Shown here piece by piece: positions 45,118-53,927 of a DNA stretch of 64,000 bases. The stretch is from Arthrobacter saudimassiliensis. Lineage in GTDB: Bacteria; Actinomycetota; Actinomycetes; Actinomycetales; Micrococcaceae. The position numbers and the translations under genes are program-made. The number at the start of each line of letters is the position of its first letter. Positions within the stretch are counted from its first letter, which is position 1. Below the pieces are notes generated by a model. It saw only the letters and a list, made by a program, of their open reading frames with translations, did not search any database and had not been told where the DNA came from. The stretch spans positions 1,302,001-1,366,000 of the forward strand of contig LN483070.1 in the NCBI GenBank assembly GCA_900016675.1, read 5' to 3'.

Positions 45118-46499
45118 GCCGGGCTGCTGCCGGTGATCCCGCAGGTGGACTCGATCACCGGAGCCATCTTTTTGGACAGCGCCTCGTAGAACATGGACAG
45201 CGGGAACTCGTCATCCATCACCAGGTCGGTCAGGGCCCGCGGCGGTCCGTCCAGCGGCAGCGCGTCCGGGCCCTTGGCCCAGGTGGAAGCCGGGTTCGGG
45301 GTCAGCGTGGCGGAGACCAGGTCGTAGGCGGCGAGCCAGTGCGCGATCTTGGGCCGGTCGATGGAGCGCCAGTAGAGCTCCTCGATGGCCGCCCCAAGGC
45401 GCACCACCACGGGGGCGACCTCGTCCCAGTCGATGCTGAGCTTGCCGTCGGTCCAGTGCAGGACGTGGTTCTGGTGCATCCAGGCGAAGAGGAGCTGGCC
45501 GCCCAGCCCGTCGTAGTTGCGTACCCGGGACCCGGTGATGGCGAAGCGGAAGATGCGGTCGAAGATCACCGCGTACTGCACCAGGGCGGCATGCCGGCGG
45601 GCATCGGGCGAGGCGTCCTCGTCCGCCTCGACGCGGACCGCTTCGCGGAAGGCGGTCAGGTCGCAGCGCAGCTCCTCGAGGGAGTACAGGAAGTAGGGCA
45701 TGCGCTGCTTGATCATGAACGGATCGAACGGAAGGTCCCCGCGCATGTGGGTCCGGTCGTGGATGAGGTCCCACATGACGAAGGTCTCCTCGGTCAGCCG
45801 CTGGTCGTCCAGCAGCTGCGCGGCGTCGTCGGGCAGTTCAAGGCTGGTGATCTCGGCGGCGGCGCGGAGTACCCGGCGGAACCGGGCGGCCTCGCGGTCG
45901 GCGAAGATCGCGCCCCAGGTGAAGGCGGGAGTGGAACGGACGGCAACGGTCTCGGGGAACAGCACGGCGGAGTTGGTGTCGTAGCCCGGGGTGAAGTCCA
46001 GGAAGCGGATGGGCACGAAGAGCTTGTTCGAGTATTCCCCGGCTTCCAGCTCGGCGACGAACTCCGGCCAGAGGACCTCCACGAGCACGGCTTCGACGAG
46101 GCGGTTGGAGCTGCCGTTCTGCGTGTACATCGGGAAGACCACCAGATGCCGCAGGCCGTGGGTGCGCTGCTGCTGCGGCTGGAAGGCCATCAGGGAGTCC
46201 AGGAAGTCCGGCTCGCCGAGGCCGGAGTCCACCCAGCGCTCGAAGTCGGCGACGGCCAGGTCCAGGTAGGCGGCGTCATGCGGGAAGAGCGGGGCGAGGT
46301 CCCGGATGGCGGCGGTGATCACGGCGATGAGGTCCGCGGCGTCCTGCCGGTGTTCCGGTTCCACCGAGCCGTCACTGTTCTGCAGCGGCTGCAGGGCCGT
46401 GGCGGCCTCTTTGAGCCGCCGCCACGCTTCGGTGGTTTCCGGGGAGGAGGACGTCCCGCCGGGTGCTGCGGCGGACGGTCGGACGGCGGTGGAGGACAT
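45114..46499 (-). CDS. DUF6421 family protein
   Basis: 461 residues, soluble, function unknown. Landmarks: HLVVFPMYTQNGS, VEVLWPEFVAELEAGEY, IRFLDFTPGYDTNSAVLFPE, and the H-x-x-x-x-x-H cluster in MWDLIHDRTHMRGDLPFDPF, whose histidines could bind a metal (my suggestion). A following downstream SDR and threonine aldolase make an operon; the grouping suggests amino-acid or aldehyde metabolism. A TTGC-TTAT-GCAA repeat lies upstream. Confidence 0.8.
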   Translation of the reverse strand: MSSTAVRPSAAAPGGTSSSPETTEAWRRLKEAATALQPLQNSDGSVEPEHRQDAADLIAVITAAIRDLAPLFPHDAAYLDLAVADFERWVDSGLGEPDFLDSLMAFQPQQQRTHGLRHLVVFPMYTQNGSSNRLVEAVLVEVLWPEFVAELEAGEYSNKLFVPIRFLDFTPGYDTNSAVLFPETVAVRSTPAFTWGAIFADREAARFRRVLRAAAEITSLELPDDAAQLLDDQRLTEETFVMWDLIHDRTHMRGDLPFDPFMIKQRMPYFLYSLEELRCDLTAFREAVRVEADEDASPDARRHAALVQYAVIFDRIFRFAITGSRVRNYDGLGGQLLFAWMHQNHVLHWTDGKLSIDWDEVAPVVVRLGAAIEELYWRSIDRPKIAHWLAAYDLVSATLTPNPASTWAKGPDALPLDGPPRALTDLVMDDEFPLSMFYEALSKKMAPVIESTCGITGSSPA

Positions 46500-46802
46500 G
46501 GCGCTGGCCCTTCCGAGACGGGGGAGCAGGCTCCCGCTGTGTGGCGGTGCAGCGACAGAGGCGCCGCTGCTGTGATGGCCACGACGCTAGCAATGGAGAA
46601 CGGTTGCTTATGCAAAAAGGTCCGACCCGTTAGGAAGTCGTATGCATGGGTGCGCTGCGAACGCGGTGACGCCCAACAGGACTGCAGCTCGGGCTCCCTA
46701 CGAGGGGGCACTGCGGACGTCCCCTGTCCGGAATGCGGGAGCGCCGGCCGGAGGGTGCATCTACGCTTGCCGTCAGGCGCGGGCGAGGCAGGGGAGGACA
46801 CC
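46500..46802. other. Divergent intergenic region with candidate operator
   Basis: About 300 bases between DUF6421 and the YdeI-like gene, noticeably AT-richer in the middle. TTGC-TTAT-GCAA (46604-46615) is a perfect short palindrome, and AGCAA (46589-46593) with TTGCT (46604-46608) forms a second inverted pair. Such TTGC/GCAA arrangements are common for Lrp/AsnC regulators. Nothing else is seen. Confidence 0.4.
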
Positions 46803-47384
46803 ATGGGAACGGCCGGGAGCGTGGAGGTGCTGGTGCTCGCGGATGCGCCGGCGTGGCGGGCGTGGCTGGACGAGCACGAGGCGACTTCCGACGGCGTGTG
46901 GCTCCTGCTGGCCAAGAAGGGCACCGTGGAGCCCACCTCCCTGAGCTACGCCGAAGCCCTGGATGAGGCCCTCTGCAGCGGATGGATCGACGGACAGCGG
47001 CAGGGCCACGACGCCGCCACATTCCGGCAGCGGTTTACCCCGCGCCGGGCGCGTTCGCTGTGGTCGGAGCGGAACCTGGGCCTGGTGGCAGGGCTGATCG
47101 CGCAAGGCAGGATGCGCCCCCGGGGCCACGCGGAGATCGACCGTGCCAAGGCCGACGGCCGGTGGGAACGGGCGTATCCCGGGCCGGGGCGGGCGGAGGT
47201 CCCCGAGGACCTGGCCGCCGCGCTTGCCGCCGTCCCCGGGGCGGCGGCGGCTTTTGCCGCCCTGACGGGACAGAACCGCTACGCCGTCCTGCATCCGATC
47301 ATCACGGCGCCGAACGCGGCCGTCCGCCGGCGCCGGGTGGCGAAGGCGGTCGGCCTGCTCGAACCCGGGGCTGGAACCGGCTAG
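46803..47384 (+). CDS. YdeI/OmpD-associated family protein
   Basis: 193 residues, ATG at 46803 with GGGGAGG upstream. AWRAWLDEHEATSDGVWLLL, YAEALDEALCSGWIDGQRQG and the F-x-x-R-F-T-P-R-R-A-R-S-L-W-S segment are the YdeI family signature; the C-terminal part is DUF1905-like (YAVLHPIITAPNAAVRRRRV). Role uncertain. Stop codon shares CTAG with the convergent prfC stop. Confidence 0.88.
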   Translation: MGTAGSVEVLVLADAPAWRAWLDEHEATSDGVWLLLAKKGTVEPTSLSYAEALDEALCSGWIDGQRQGHDAATFRQRFTPRRARSLWSERNLGLVAGLIAQGRMRPRGHAEIDRAKADGRWERAYPGPGRAEVPEDLAAALAAVPGAAAAFAALTGQNRYAVLHPIITAPNAAVRRRRVAKAVGLLEPGAGTG

Positions 47385-49081
47385 TAGGCGGTGCTGGTCG
47401 GCGCCGCCGTGCCGATGGGCGTCAGCTGCACGGACGAGTGGTTCTTTTCCACCCGGCGCAGCGCCCAGACGTCGTTGAACAGGGCCAGGAACTCGCCGTC
47501 GGAGCGCTGCAGCACCTCGGCGCCGTGCACGTTGGACAGCACCTCGGCGGCGTCAGGCGTGGTCAGCCGGGCGAGCGAGTAGGGCAGCTGCTCGTAGCGC
47601 ATGGGGGCGTTGAAGTCCTGGGTCATGCGGTCCTCGACCACTTCGAACTGCATGGGGCCGACGGCGGCCAGCACCGGCGCCTGGTCGCCGCGCCGGTCCG
47701 AGCGCAGCACCTGGATGATGCCCTCGTGCTCCAGCTGGTCGATCCCGCGGCGGAACTGCTTGTAGCGGCTGGGGTCCTTGGACCGGGCCACCCGGAAGTG
47801 CTCGGGGCTGAACAGCGGAATCGGCGGGTACTGCACCGGTTCCTCCAGGTACAGGCTGTCGCCGACCCGCAGCGCGGAGGCATTGACCAGCCCGACGACG
47901 TCGCCCGGCCAGGCCTCGTCGATGACCTCCCGTTCGCGCCCGAACAGGTGCTGGGCGTACTTGGTGGCGAAGGTCTTGCCGGTGTTGGCGTGCGTGACGA
48001 CCATCCCGCGTTCGAAGACGCCGGAGCAGACCCGGATGAACGCGACGTGGTCCCGGTGGGCCTTGTTCATGCCGGCCTGGACCTTGAACACGAAGCCGGA
48101 GAACGGGGCCTCGACCGGACGCCGGCCGCCGTCGCGGTCCTCGCGCGGGGAGGCCGGCGGGGCGATGTCGACCAGGGTGTCCAGGATCTGCTTCACGCCG
48201 AAGTTCAGGGCGGCGGAGGAGAAGAGGATCGGGGTGCCCTTGGCGGCCAGGAAGAGGTCGCGGTCGAACTCGGCGCCGGAATCGGTCACCAGCTCCACTT
48301 CGTCCTGGGCGGTGGACCAGGCGTCGCCCTCCTGCTCGGCGGCGGCGTCGAGGTCCAGGTGCTCCTCGAGGGCGAGCGAGGCGCCGGAGTTCTGCCGGGT
48401 GAACCGGACGAACTCCTCGCCGCGCAGGTCCCAGACGCCGCGGAAATCGCCCGAGAAGCCCACGGCCCAGGTCAGCGGCATGGGGGTCAGCCCGGTGCGC
48501 TCGTTGATTTCGTCCATCAGCGCCAGCGGATCCAGGCCCGGCCGGTCCCACTTGTTGATCACGGTGATGATGGGCAGGTTCCGGGCCCGGCAGACTTCGA
48601 AGAGCTTCATGGTCTGGGTCTCCAGGCCCTTGGCCGCGTCGATGAGCATGACGGCGCAGTCCACGGCGGCCAGGACCCGGTAGGTGTCTTCCGAGAAGTC
48701 GGCGTGGCCGGGGGTGTCGAGGAGGTTGATGACCGTATCCCGGTAGGCGAACTGCAGCGCCGCGGAGCTGATCGAGATGCCGCGGTCCTTTTCCATCTGC
48801 ATCCAATCGGAGACCGTCTCGCGGCGGTTGTCCTTGCCGTTGGTGGCTCCGGCGGTGCCGATCACGCGGGCATGCAGGGCCAGGGCTTCGGTGAGCGTGG
48901 ACTTGCCGGCATCGGGGTGGGAGATGACCGCGAAGGTGCGCCGCCGCGATGCCTCCCTGCGGATCTGGGCTGCTGCGGGGGCTGAGCTGGAGGTGGTGGA
49001 GGCCTGGGACACGAGGCTGCTTTCCGGTGACGGCTGAGGTTGGGGGTGCTGCGGAGGCGCAGCGAAAGGCTGCGGGGACAC
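47381..49081 (-). CDS. prfC: Peptide chain release factor 3
   Basis: 566 residues from a GTG. Ribosome-bound GTPase that recycles RF1/RF2. G motifs: HPDAGKST (G1), DTPGHADF (G3), NKWDRPG (G4); the switch region SWMQMEKDRGISI and the RF3 C-terminal domain (GPMQFEVVEDRM) are present. The first 40 residues (Pro, Ser, Ala-rich) extend beyond the usual start at RREASRRRTFAVISHPDAGK, so an internal start is possible. Confidence 0.94.
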   Translation of the reverse strand: MSPQPFAAPPQHPQPQPSPESSLVSQASTTSSSAPAAAQIRREASRRRTFAVISHPDAGKSTLTEALALHARVIGTAGATNGKDNRRETVSDWMQMEKDRGISISSAALQFAYRDTVINLLDTPGHADFSEDTYRVLAAVDCAVMLIDAAKGLETQTMKLFEVCRARNLPIITVINKWDRPGLDPLALMDEINERTGLTPMPLTWAVGFSGDFRGVWDLRGEEFVRFTRQNSGASLALEEHLDLDAAAEQEGDAWSTAQDEVELVTDSGAEFDRDLFLAAKGTPILFSSAALNFGVKQILDTLVDIAPPASPREDRDGGRRPVEAPFSGFVFKVQAGMNKAHRDHVAFIRVCSGVFERGMVVTHANTGKTFATKYAQHLFGREREVIDEAWPGDVVGLVNASALRVGDSLYLEEPVQYPPIPLFSPEHFRVARSKDPSRYKQFRRGIDQLEHEGIIQVLRSDRRGDQAPVLAAVGPMQFEVVEDRMTQDFNAPMRYEQLPYSLARLTTPDAAEVLSNVHGAEVLQRSDGEFLALFNDVWALRRVEKNHSSVQLTPIGTAAPTSTAY

Positions 49082-49296
49082 AGCCTTTCCAGTCTACCGG
49101 CTGTACAGGTCCCGGAGGTCCAGGGCGGGCCCCGCGAATGCCCTCCGGAAACTGCTGTCCCATCCAGTGGTGCGGCCCGGGACACAGGCGGGGTCCGCGG
49201 CCTAGGGTGGAGGCCGGTTACCTCCCCAACCGCCGGGACGCGCCGGGAAACTCCGGCAGCCTCCGGGGCGGCCGGTTCAACGAAAGGTTCACAGCA

Positions 49297-50463
49297 ATGC
49301 CTGAAGCGTTCATCATCGACGCCGTCCGCACCCCCGTCGGCAAGCGGAAGGGCGGACTGAGCGGCATCCACCCCGCGGACCTTGCCGCGCACGTCATCGC
49401 CGAGACGGTGCGCCGCGCCGGCATCGACTCAGAGGAATACGACGAGGTGATCCTGGGTGCCATCGACCAGGTCGGGCCCCAGGCGATGGACATCGCCCGC
49501 ACCTCCTGGCTGGCCGCCGGCCTTTCGGAACGCGTTCCCGGCACCACGGTCGAGCGCCAGTGCGGGTCCGGCCAGCAGGCGATCTCCTATGCGGCGCAGG
49601 CGGTGATGAGCGGCACCAGCGACCTGGTGATTGCCGGCGGTGTGCAGAGCATGTCCTCGGTGCCGCTGTCTTACGCCAATACGGCGGCGCGGGACCTGGG
49701 TTTCCCCAACCCGTTCGCCGGCTCCGCGGGCTGGGAACAACGCTACGGAGACCAGCAGGTCTCCCAGTTCATCGGCGCCGAGATGATGGTTCGGCAGTGG
49801 GGACTGACCCGCGAAGAGATGGAGGACTTCGCGGTCGAGTCCCATGTCCGGGCCATCGCCGCGCAGGCCGAGGGACGCTTCGACCGGGAAATCCTGCCGA
49901 TGAACGGCGTCACGGCCGATGAGGGCCCGCGGGACCCGGACCGCGCGAAGATCGCCACTCTGGCCCCGCTGGCCGAGGGAGGCGCCCTGACGGCGGCCAC
50001 CTCCTCCCAGATCTCCGACGCCGCGGCGGTGCTGCTGGTCGCCTCGGAGGCGGCGGTGCGCCGCTACGGCTTGAAGCCGCGGGCGCGCATCCACTCCATC
50101 ACGGCCCGCGGAGACGACCCCATCATGATGCTCAGCGCGCCCATCGAGGCGACCCGCCACGCGCTCAAGCGCACCGGAATGAGCCTGGACGAGATCGACC
50201 TGCTGGAGATCAACGAAGCCTTCGCCTCCGTGGTCCTGGCCTGGCAGCGCGAAGTCGGTGCCGACATGGCCAAGGTGAACGTCAACGGCGGCGGCATCTC
50301 CCTCGGCCATCCCATCGGTGCCACCGGCGCACGCATCATGACCACCCTGCTGCATGAGCTCGAGCGCACCGGCGGCCGCTACGGCCTGCAGACCATGTGC
50401 GAGGGCGGCGGACAGGCGAACGTCACCATCATCGAGCGGCTGGACGAGTCCTTCCGGCTGTAG
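49297..50463 (+). CDS. Acetyl-CoA C-acetyltransferase (thiolase)
   Basis: 388 residues from the ATG at 49297 (upstream open frame is antisense to prfC). Cys89 in VERQCGSGQQA, NEAFASV, GGGISLGHPIGATGA and CEGGGQANV are the catalytic loops. FPNPFAGSAGWEQRYG is typical of the PcaF/steroid-type branch. Probably degradative. Monocistronic; distinct from the FadA-type thiolase at 36.9 kb. Confidence 0.92.
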   Translation: MPEAFIIDAVRTPVGKRKGGLSGIHPADLAAHVIAETVRRAGIDSEEYDEVILGAIDQVGPQAMDIARTSWLAAGLSERVPGTTVERQCGSGQQAISYAAQAVMSGTSDLVIAGGVQSMSSVPLSYANTAARDLGFPNPFAGSAGWEQRYGDQQVSQFIGAEMMVRQWGLTREEMEDFAVESHVRAIAAQAEGRFDREILPMNGVTADEGPRDPDRAKIATLAPLAEGGALTAATSSQISDAAAVLLVASEAAVRRYGLKPRARIHSITARGDDPIMMLSAPIEATRHALKRTGMSLDEIDLLEINEAFASVVLAWQREVGADMAKVNVNGGGISLGHPIGATGARIMTTLLHELERTGGRYGLQTMCEGGGQANVTIIERLDESFRL

Positions 50464-50633
50464 CGGCACGAGCGGGACGACCGGGAAGCGGCCGACGACG
50501 GGCCGGGGCGCGGCGGGGGCCGCTCCCCGGCCCATGCCGTCCCCGGGCCGGGGCGTCCGGCGTGCAAGGGAGCAGCGCAGGGGGCGGTGAGCCGCTGAGC
50601 GCGCCCTGCGCCCGCGTCATATTCCGGCGATGT

Positions 50634-50662
50634 TTGACAGGTGACGCGGGCCACTCAAAACT
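50634..50662 (+). promoter_or_regulatory. Candidate promoter of the SnoaL/permease/cyclase operon
   Basis: TTGACA (50634-50639), 17 bases, then AAAACT (50657-50662). The -35 is consensus; the -10 is weak and lies inside the left arm of the palindrome, as expected for a repressed promoter. Confidence 0.45.
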
Positions 50663-50676
50663 GAGGTGTCAGTTTT
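50657..50676. promoter_or_regulatory. Perfect palindrome, operator of the SnoaL/permease/cyclase operon
   Basis: AAAACTGA (50657-50664) and TCAGTTTT (50669-50676) are exact inverted copies around GGTG. It stands out by its AT-richness. It is 78 bases before the first ATG of the operon. Confidence 0.65.
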
Positions 50677-50753
50677 CAAATATGCATCGCGTGTTTACCC
50701 AGCCGATGGCCGTCCCCGGCGCAGGCACGCGCTGCCCCGTCCGAAAGTCGGCC

Positions 50754-51191
50754 ATGAATCCCAGCCCCACACCCGTGACCGAAGACGAGGTCCTGGCCGC
50801 CGCAGCGGCCCTCGTCGAGGCCTTCGGTGCCACGCGCACCGATGAGTACTTCGCAGCCTTCAGCGCCGACGCCACCTTTGTGTTCCACACGGAAGACCGG
50901 CGGCTGGACAGCCGGGCCGAGTACGAAGCCCTGTGGAACTCCTGGCTCGCCGACGGCTGGTCCGTCACCGCATGCCGGAGCAGCGACATCCGGGTCCAGC
51001 TCCTGGGCGACGAGGCCGCGGTGTTCAGCCACACGGTACACACCACCGCAGGTGCCGCCGATGCCCGGGAGACCGCCGTCGAGCGCGAAACCATCGTGTT
51101 TGCCCGCCGCGACGGCCGCCTGCTTGCCGTCCACGAGCACCTTTCCGCCCTGTCCGCTTCCGCCCAGCCGTCCGCTGGCGCCGACGCCTAG
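50754..51191 (+). CDS. SnoaL/NTF2-like (DUF4440-type) protein
   Basis: 145 residues from the ATG at 50754; an ATG at 50682 lies only five bases after the operator and is less likely. An NTF2-fold: EDEVLAAAAALVEAFGATRT, DEYFAAFSADATFVFHTED, DRRLDSRAEYEALWNSWLA, VFSHTVHTTA and ERETIVFARRDGRLLAVHEH. Small ligand-binding or isomerase-like protein; substrate unknown. First gene of a three-gene operon. Confidence 0.82.
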   Translation: MNPSPTPVTEDEVLAAAAALVEAFGATRTDEYFAAFSADATFVFHTEDRRLDSRAEYEALWNSWLADGWSVTACRSSDIRVQLLGDEAAVFSHTVHTTAGAADARETAVERETIVFARRDGRLLAVHEHLSALSASAQPSAGADA

Positions 51192-51204
51192 ATTCGAGGC
51201 CCAC

Positions 51205-52629
51205 ATGACAAGCACATCCTCCGCCTGGTCGCGGCTCTCCCGCCGCCTGGACGAAGAATCCGAGGGTTACGGCCCGCTCCGCGGCACCCTCGGCACCGGC
51301 CGCATCGGCATGATCTGGCTGGCCGCCAACCTGGTGGTCACCACCCTGCTGACCGGCACCCTCTTCGTTCCGGGCGTCAGCTGGCCGCTGGCCCTGGGCA
51401 TGATCGTCCTCGGCACGGTGATCGGCGGCGCCGTGCTGGTGCTGGTGGGCAACATGGGCACCCGCACCGGCCTGCCCACCATGTCCCTGACCAAGGGCGC
51501 ATTCGGCCTGCGGGGTTCCTTCCTGCCCGTGGCCGCCAACGTCGTCATCCTGATGGGCTGGAGCTGGGTCCAGGCCATGCTCGCCGGCGTCACCGTCAAC
51601 TTCCTGGTCGAACGCGCCACCGGGTTCTCCAGCCCGGTCCTGTTCTCGGTGCTGTGCCAGCTGCTGGTCGTCGCGCTGGCGATCTTCGGCCACAAGGGCA
51701 TCGCCCGCGTGGAGCCCTGGCTGGCCCTGGTGATCCTGGCGATCATGGGCTGGATCTTCACCGTGGCGTTCACGACGTTCCCGGTGGCCGATTTCGCCGC
51801 CATCCCGGTCGATCCGGACGCCGGTCTGAGCGGCATCATCGTGCTGGACATCGTCATTTCCACCGCCATCTCCTGGACGGTGCTTTCGGCTGAGTTCAAC
51901 CGCCTGGCCCGCAGCCAGGCATCGGGGACCGTGGGCTCCGCCGTCGGCTACACCCTCTCCACCGTCCTCGCCATGGCCCTGGGCGCCACCGCCATCGGGT
52001 ACGTGGTGCTCGACGGCGGCGAAGCGGTCGGCTTCGATCCGGGCCTGATCGTGGGGGTCTTCGGCGCCCCGCTGGCCGTGGTCATCTTCCTGTCCGTCAT
52101 GGCCACCAACACGATGGTCGTGTACGGCATGGTCTCCTCCGTGGTGAACATGGTGCCCTCGCGGCGGATCCGCTTCCTGCCGACCGCCCTCGTGCTCGGC
52201 GCGGTGTCCATCCTCGGATCCACCTGGCTGGGCCTGCTGGACAGCTTCACCTCCTTCCTGACCGTGATCGGGGCGCTCTTCATTCCCGTCTTCGCGGTGA
52301 TGATCGCGGACTACTACCTGGTCAACAAGGCCTCCTACACCAGGGAGATCCTGCTCGGCAGCGGCGGCCGCTACTGGTACCGCAGCGGCGTCAACCCGGC
52401 CGCACTGCTGGCCTGGCTGGTCGGCGCGGCGGCCTCCCTGCTGCTGACCTACGTCCTGCCCAGCCCCGTGGGCGCCACCATCCCCACCTTCGTCCTCACG
52501 TTCGCCCTGTACCTGGTCTGGTGCGCCGCTGCCGGGAAGGTCGTGCGCGGCCGGCCGGCCTCACGGCACCTGAGCGACGCGGACCCCGCAGGCGAGGAAC
52601 CGGAAACGGCGACGCATGCGGGTCGTTGA
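51205..52629 (+). CDS. NCS1-family purine/cytosine permease
   Basis: 474 residues, about 12 membrane segments. RLDEESEGYGPLRGTLG leads into the first helix; GTRTGLPTMSLTKGAFGLRG and the W-x-x-x-Q-A in GWSWVQAMLAGVTVN are NCS1 features. Imports a nucleobase, hydantoin or related ring compound. Follows the SnoaL-like gene by 13 bases; its last 14 bases overlap the cyclase gene. Substrate is probably what the cyclase-family enzyme opens. Confidence 0.87.
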   Translation: MTSTSSAWSRLSRRLDEESEGYGPLRGTLGTGRIGMIWLAANLVVTTLLTGTLFVPGVSWPLALGMIVLGTVIGGAVLVLVGNMGTRTGLPTMSLTKGAFGLRGSFLPVAANVVILMGWSWVQAMLAGVTVNFLVERATGFSSPVLFSVLCQLLVVALAIFGHKGIARVEPWLALVILAIMGWIFTVAFTTFPVADFAAIPVDPDAGLSGIIVLDIVISTAISWTVLSAEFNRLARSQASGTVGSAVGYTLSTVLAMALGATAIGYVVLDGGEAVGFDPGLIVGVFGAPLAVVIFLSVMATNTMVVYGMVSSVVNMVPSRRIRFLPTALVLGAVSILGSTWLGLLDSFTSFLTVIGALFIPVFAVMIADYYLVNKASYTREILLGSGGRYWYRSGVNPAALLAWLVGAAASLLLTYVLPSPVGATIPTFVLTFALYLVWCAAAGKVVRGRPASRHLSDADPAGEEPETATHAGR

Positions 52630-53290
52630 TCTCAGCCACCCCCTCCGCACCGGGATGCAGGTCTTCCCCGGGGACCCGCAGGTCCGCATCAGCGGGGCGG
52701 CATCGGTACCGGCGGACGGCTTCGAGGTTGCCGAACTGCACCTGGGCAGCCACAGCGGCACCCACCTCGACGCGCCCCGGCACACCGTTGCCGGCGGTGC
52801 GGGAATCGATGAGCTGCCGCTGGAATGGCTGATCGGGCAGGCCCGGATCGTGCGGCTTCCCGAGGCGGCACCGCACTCAACCGTCAGCTGGTCCCAGGCG
52901 GCGGACCAGCTGACGGGGCTGGCGGCCGGAACCATCGTGCTCTTCGAGACCGGATTCTCCCGCTGGTTCGGCACCGAACGCTACCTGTCCCATCCGGTCT
53001 TCGACGCCGACATCGCCCGGATCCTGGTCGCCGCCGGGGTGCGGGTGGTCGGCTTCGACACCCTGAACCCGGACCCGACGCCGGATCCGGCGAACCCGGC
53101 CTCCGGTTCGCCGGACGGCGCGTCCGCGCTGCCGTTCCATGACGTGTTCCTGGGTGCCGGCGGGGCGATCATCGAAAACCTGGCCAACCTGGCCGAGGTC
53201 ACCTGGCCCGATCCGCAGGTCTCGGTGCTGCCGCTGCGGCTGGCCGGGGTCGACGGGTCCCCGGTCCGGGCGGTCGCCTTCCAACCCTGA
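52616..53290 (+). CDS. Cyclase-family metal-dependent hydrolase (kynurenine formamidase-like)
   Basis: 224 residues. The metal motif HSGTHLDAPRH is at residues 46-56, with DLSHPL at the start, GFDTLNPD and the C-terminal FHDVFLGAGGAIIENLANL. The family opens amide rings or hydrolyses formamides and isatin-like compounds. Together with the permease and NTF2-like protein it suggests uptake and opening of a cyclic amide; which is unknown. Confidence 0.88.
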   Translation: MRVVDLSHPLRTGMQVFPGDPQVRISGAASVPADGFEVAELHLGSHSGTHLDAPRHTVAGGAGIDELPLEWLIGQARIVRLPEAAPHSTVSWSQAADQLTGLAAGTIVLFETGFSRWFGTERYLSHPVFDADIARILVAAGVRVVGFDTLNPDPTPDPANPASGSPDGASALPFHDVFLGAGGAIIENLANLAEVTWPDPQVSVLPLRLAGVDGSPVRAVAFQP

Positions 53291-53296
53291 CGGCAC

Positions 53297-53335
53297 CCGG
53301 TGCCGGCGGCCGCGCCGTGGGGCCGGCGGCACCGG
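53297..53335. terminator. Hairpin between convergent cyclase and ATPase operons
   Basis: CCGGTGCCGGCGGCC (53297-53311) pairs with GGCCGGCGGCACCGG (53321-53335), one mismatch, loop of 9. It lies between the two converging stops and suits both. Confidence 0.7.
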
Positions 53336-53336
53336 C

Positions 53337-53927
53337 TCAGGACCGGTCCGCCGCCCAACGCAGCCGCAGGGTTTCCTCCATTTCCTGTTCCTCGATGCGC
53401 CGCACGATCTGGTCGAGGGTGCGTTCCAACCGGGGAATCCACCGGTTCTCCACCGCCCGCTGACGCGCCCGGGTTCCCTCCAGATCGGCTTCGACGAGCT
53501 CCAGGGCCCGCCGTGCCGCTGCAGACACCGCGGCGGTCCGCAGCGCCTCGGCATGGGACCGCGCGGCGAAGACCAACGCCGAGGAGCCCGCCTGGTCAGC
53601 GAAGGCGGGAAGCTCACAGCCGGCGGACGCGGGATACTCGATCCCCATGGACACCGCAGTCTGCAGGTGTACCCGCGCCCATGCCCCCGGCGCGGCTTCC
53701 CGGATACGCTCCATGCCGTCCAGTGCCGCGGACCGCTGCAGCCAGACCGCGGCGGCGCGGGCGGCCTCCTCCCAGGCCTGCTGCGCCTGCGCGGCCCGGC
53801 CCCGCAGCCGGGTGACCGTATGTTCCAGGATGCGCTGCTTGCGTTCGAGCAGCTCCGCGCCCCGCCGCGCCGTCTCCAGCCGGCGCTCCGCCTCGGCCCG
53901 GCCGGCCCGGCCGGTGGCCGGGCTCAC
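53337..53927 (-). CDS. ntpD: V/A-type ATPase subunit D (central stalk)
   Basis: 196 residues from a GTG that overlaps the B stop by four bases. Two long helices: residues about 3-65 (LETARRGAELLERKQRILEH) and the return helix RRALELVEADLEGTRARQRA, then VENRWIPRLERTLDQIVRRI EEQEM-type ending. The rotor shaft that fills the A3B3 ring. Last gene of the operon. Slightly short of the 200-220 usual. Confidence 0.88.
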   Translation of the reverse strand: MSPATGRAGRAEAERRLETARRGAELLERKQRILEHTVTRLRGRAAQAQQAWEEAARAAAVWLQRSAALDGMERIREAAPGAWARVHLQTAVSMGIEYPASAGCELPAFADQAGSSALVFAARSHAEALRTAAVSAAARRALELVEADLEGTRARQRAVENRWIPRLERTLDQIVRRIEEQEMEETLRLRWAADRS

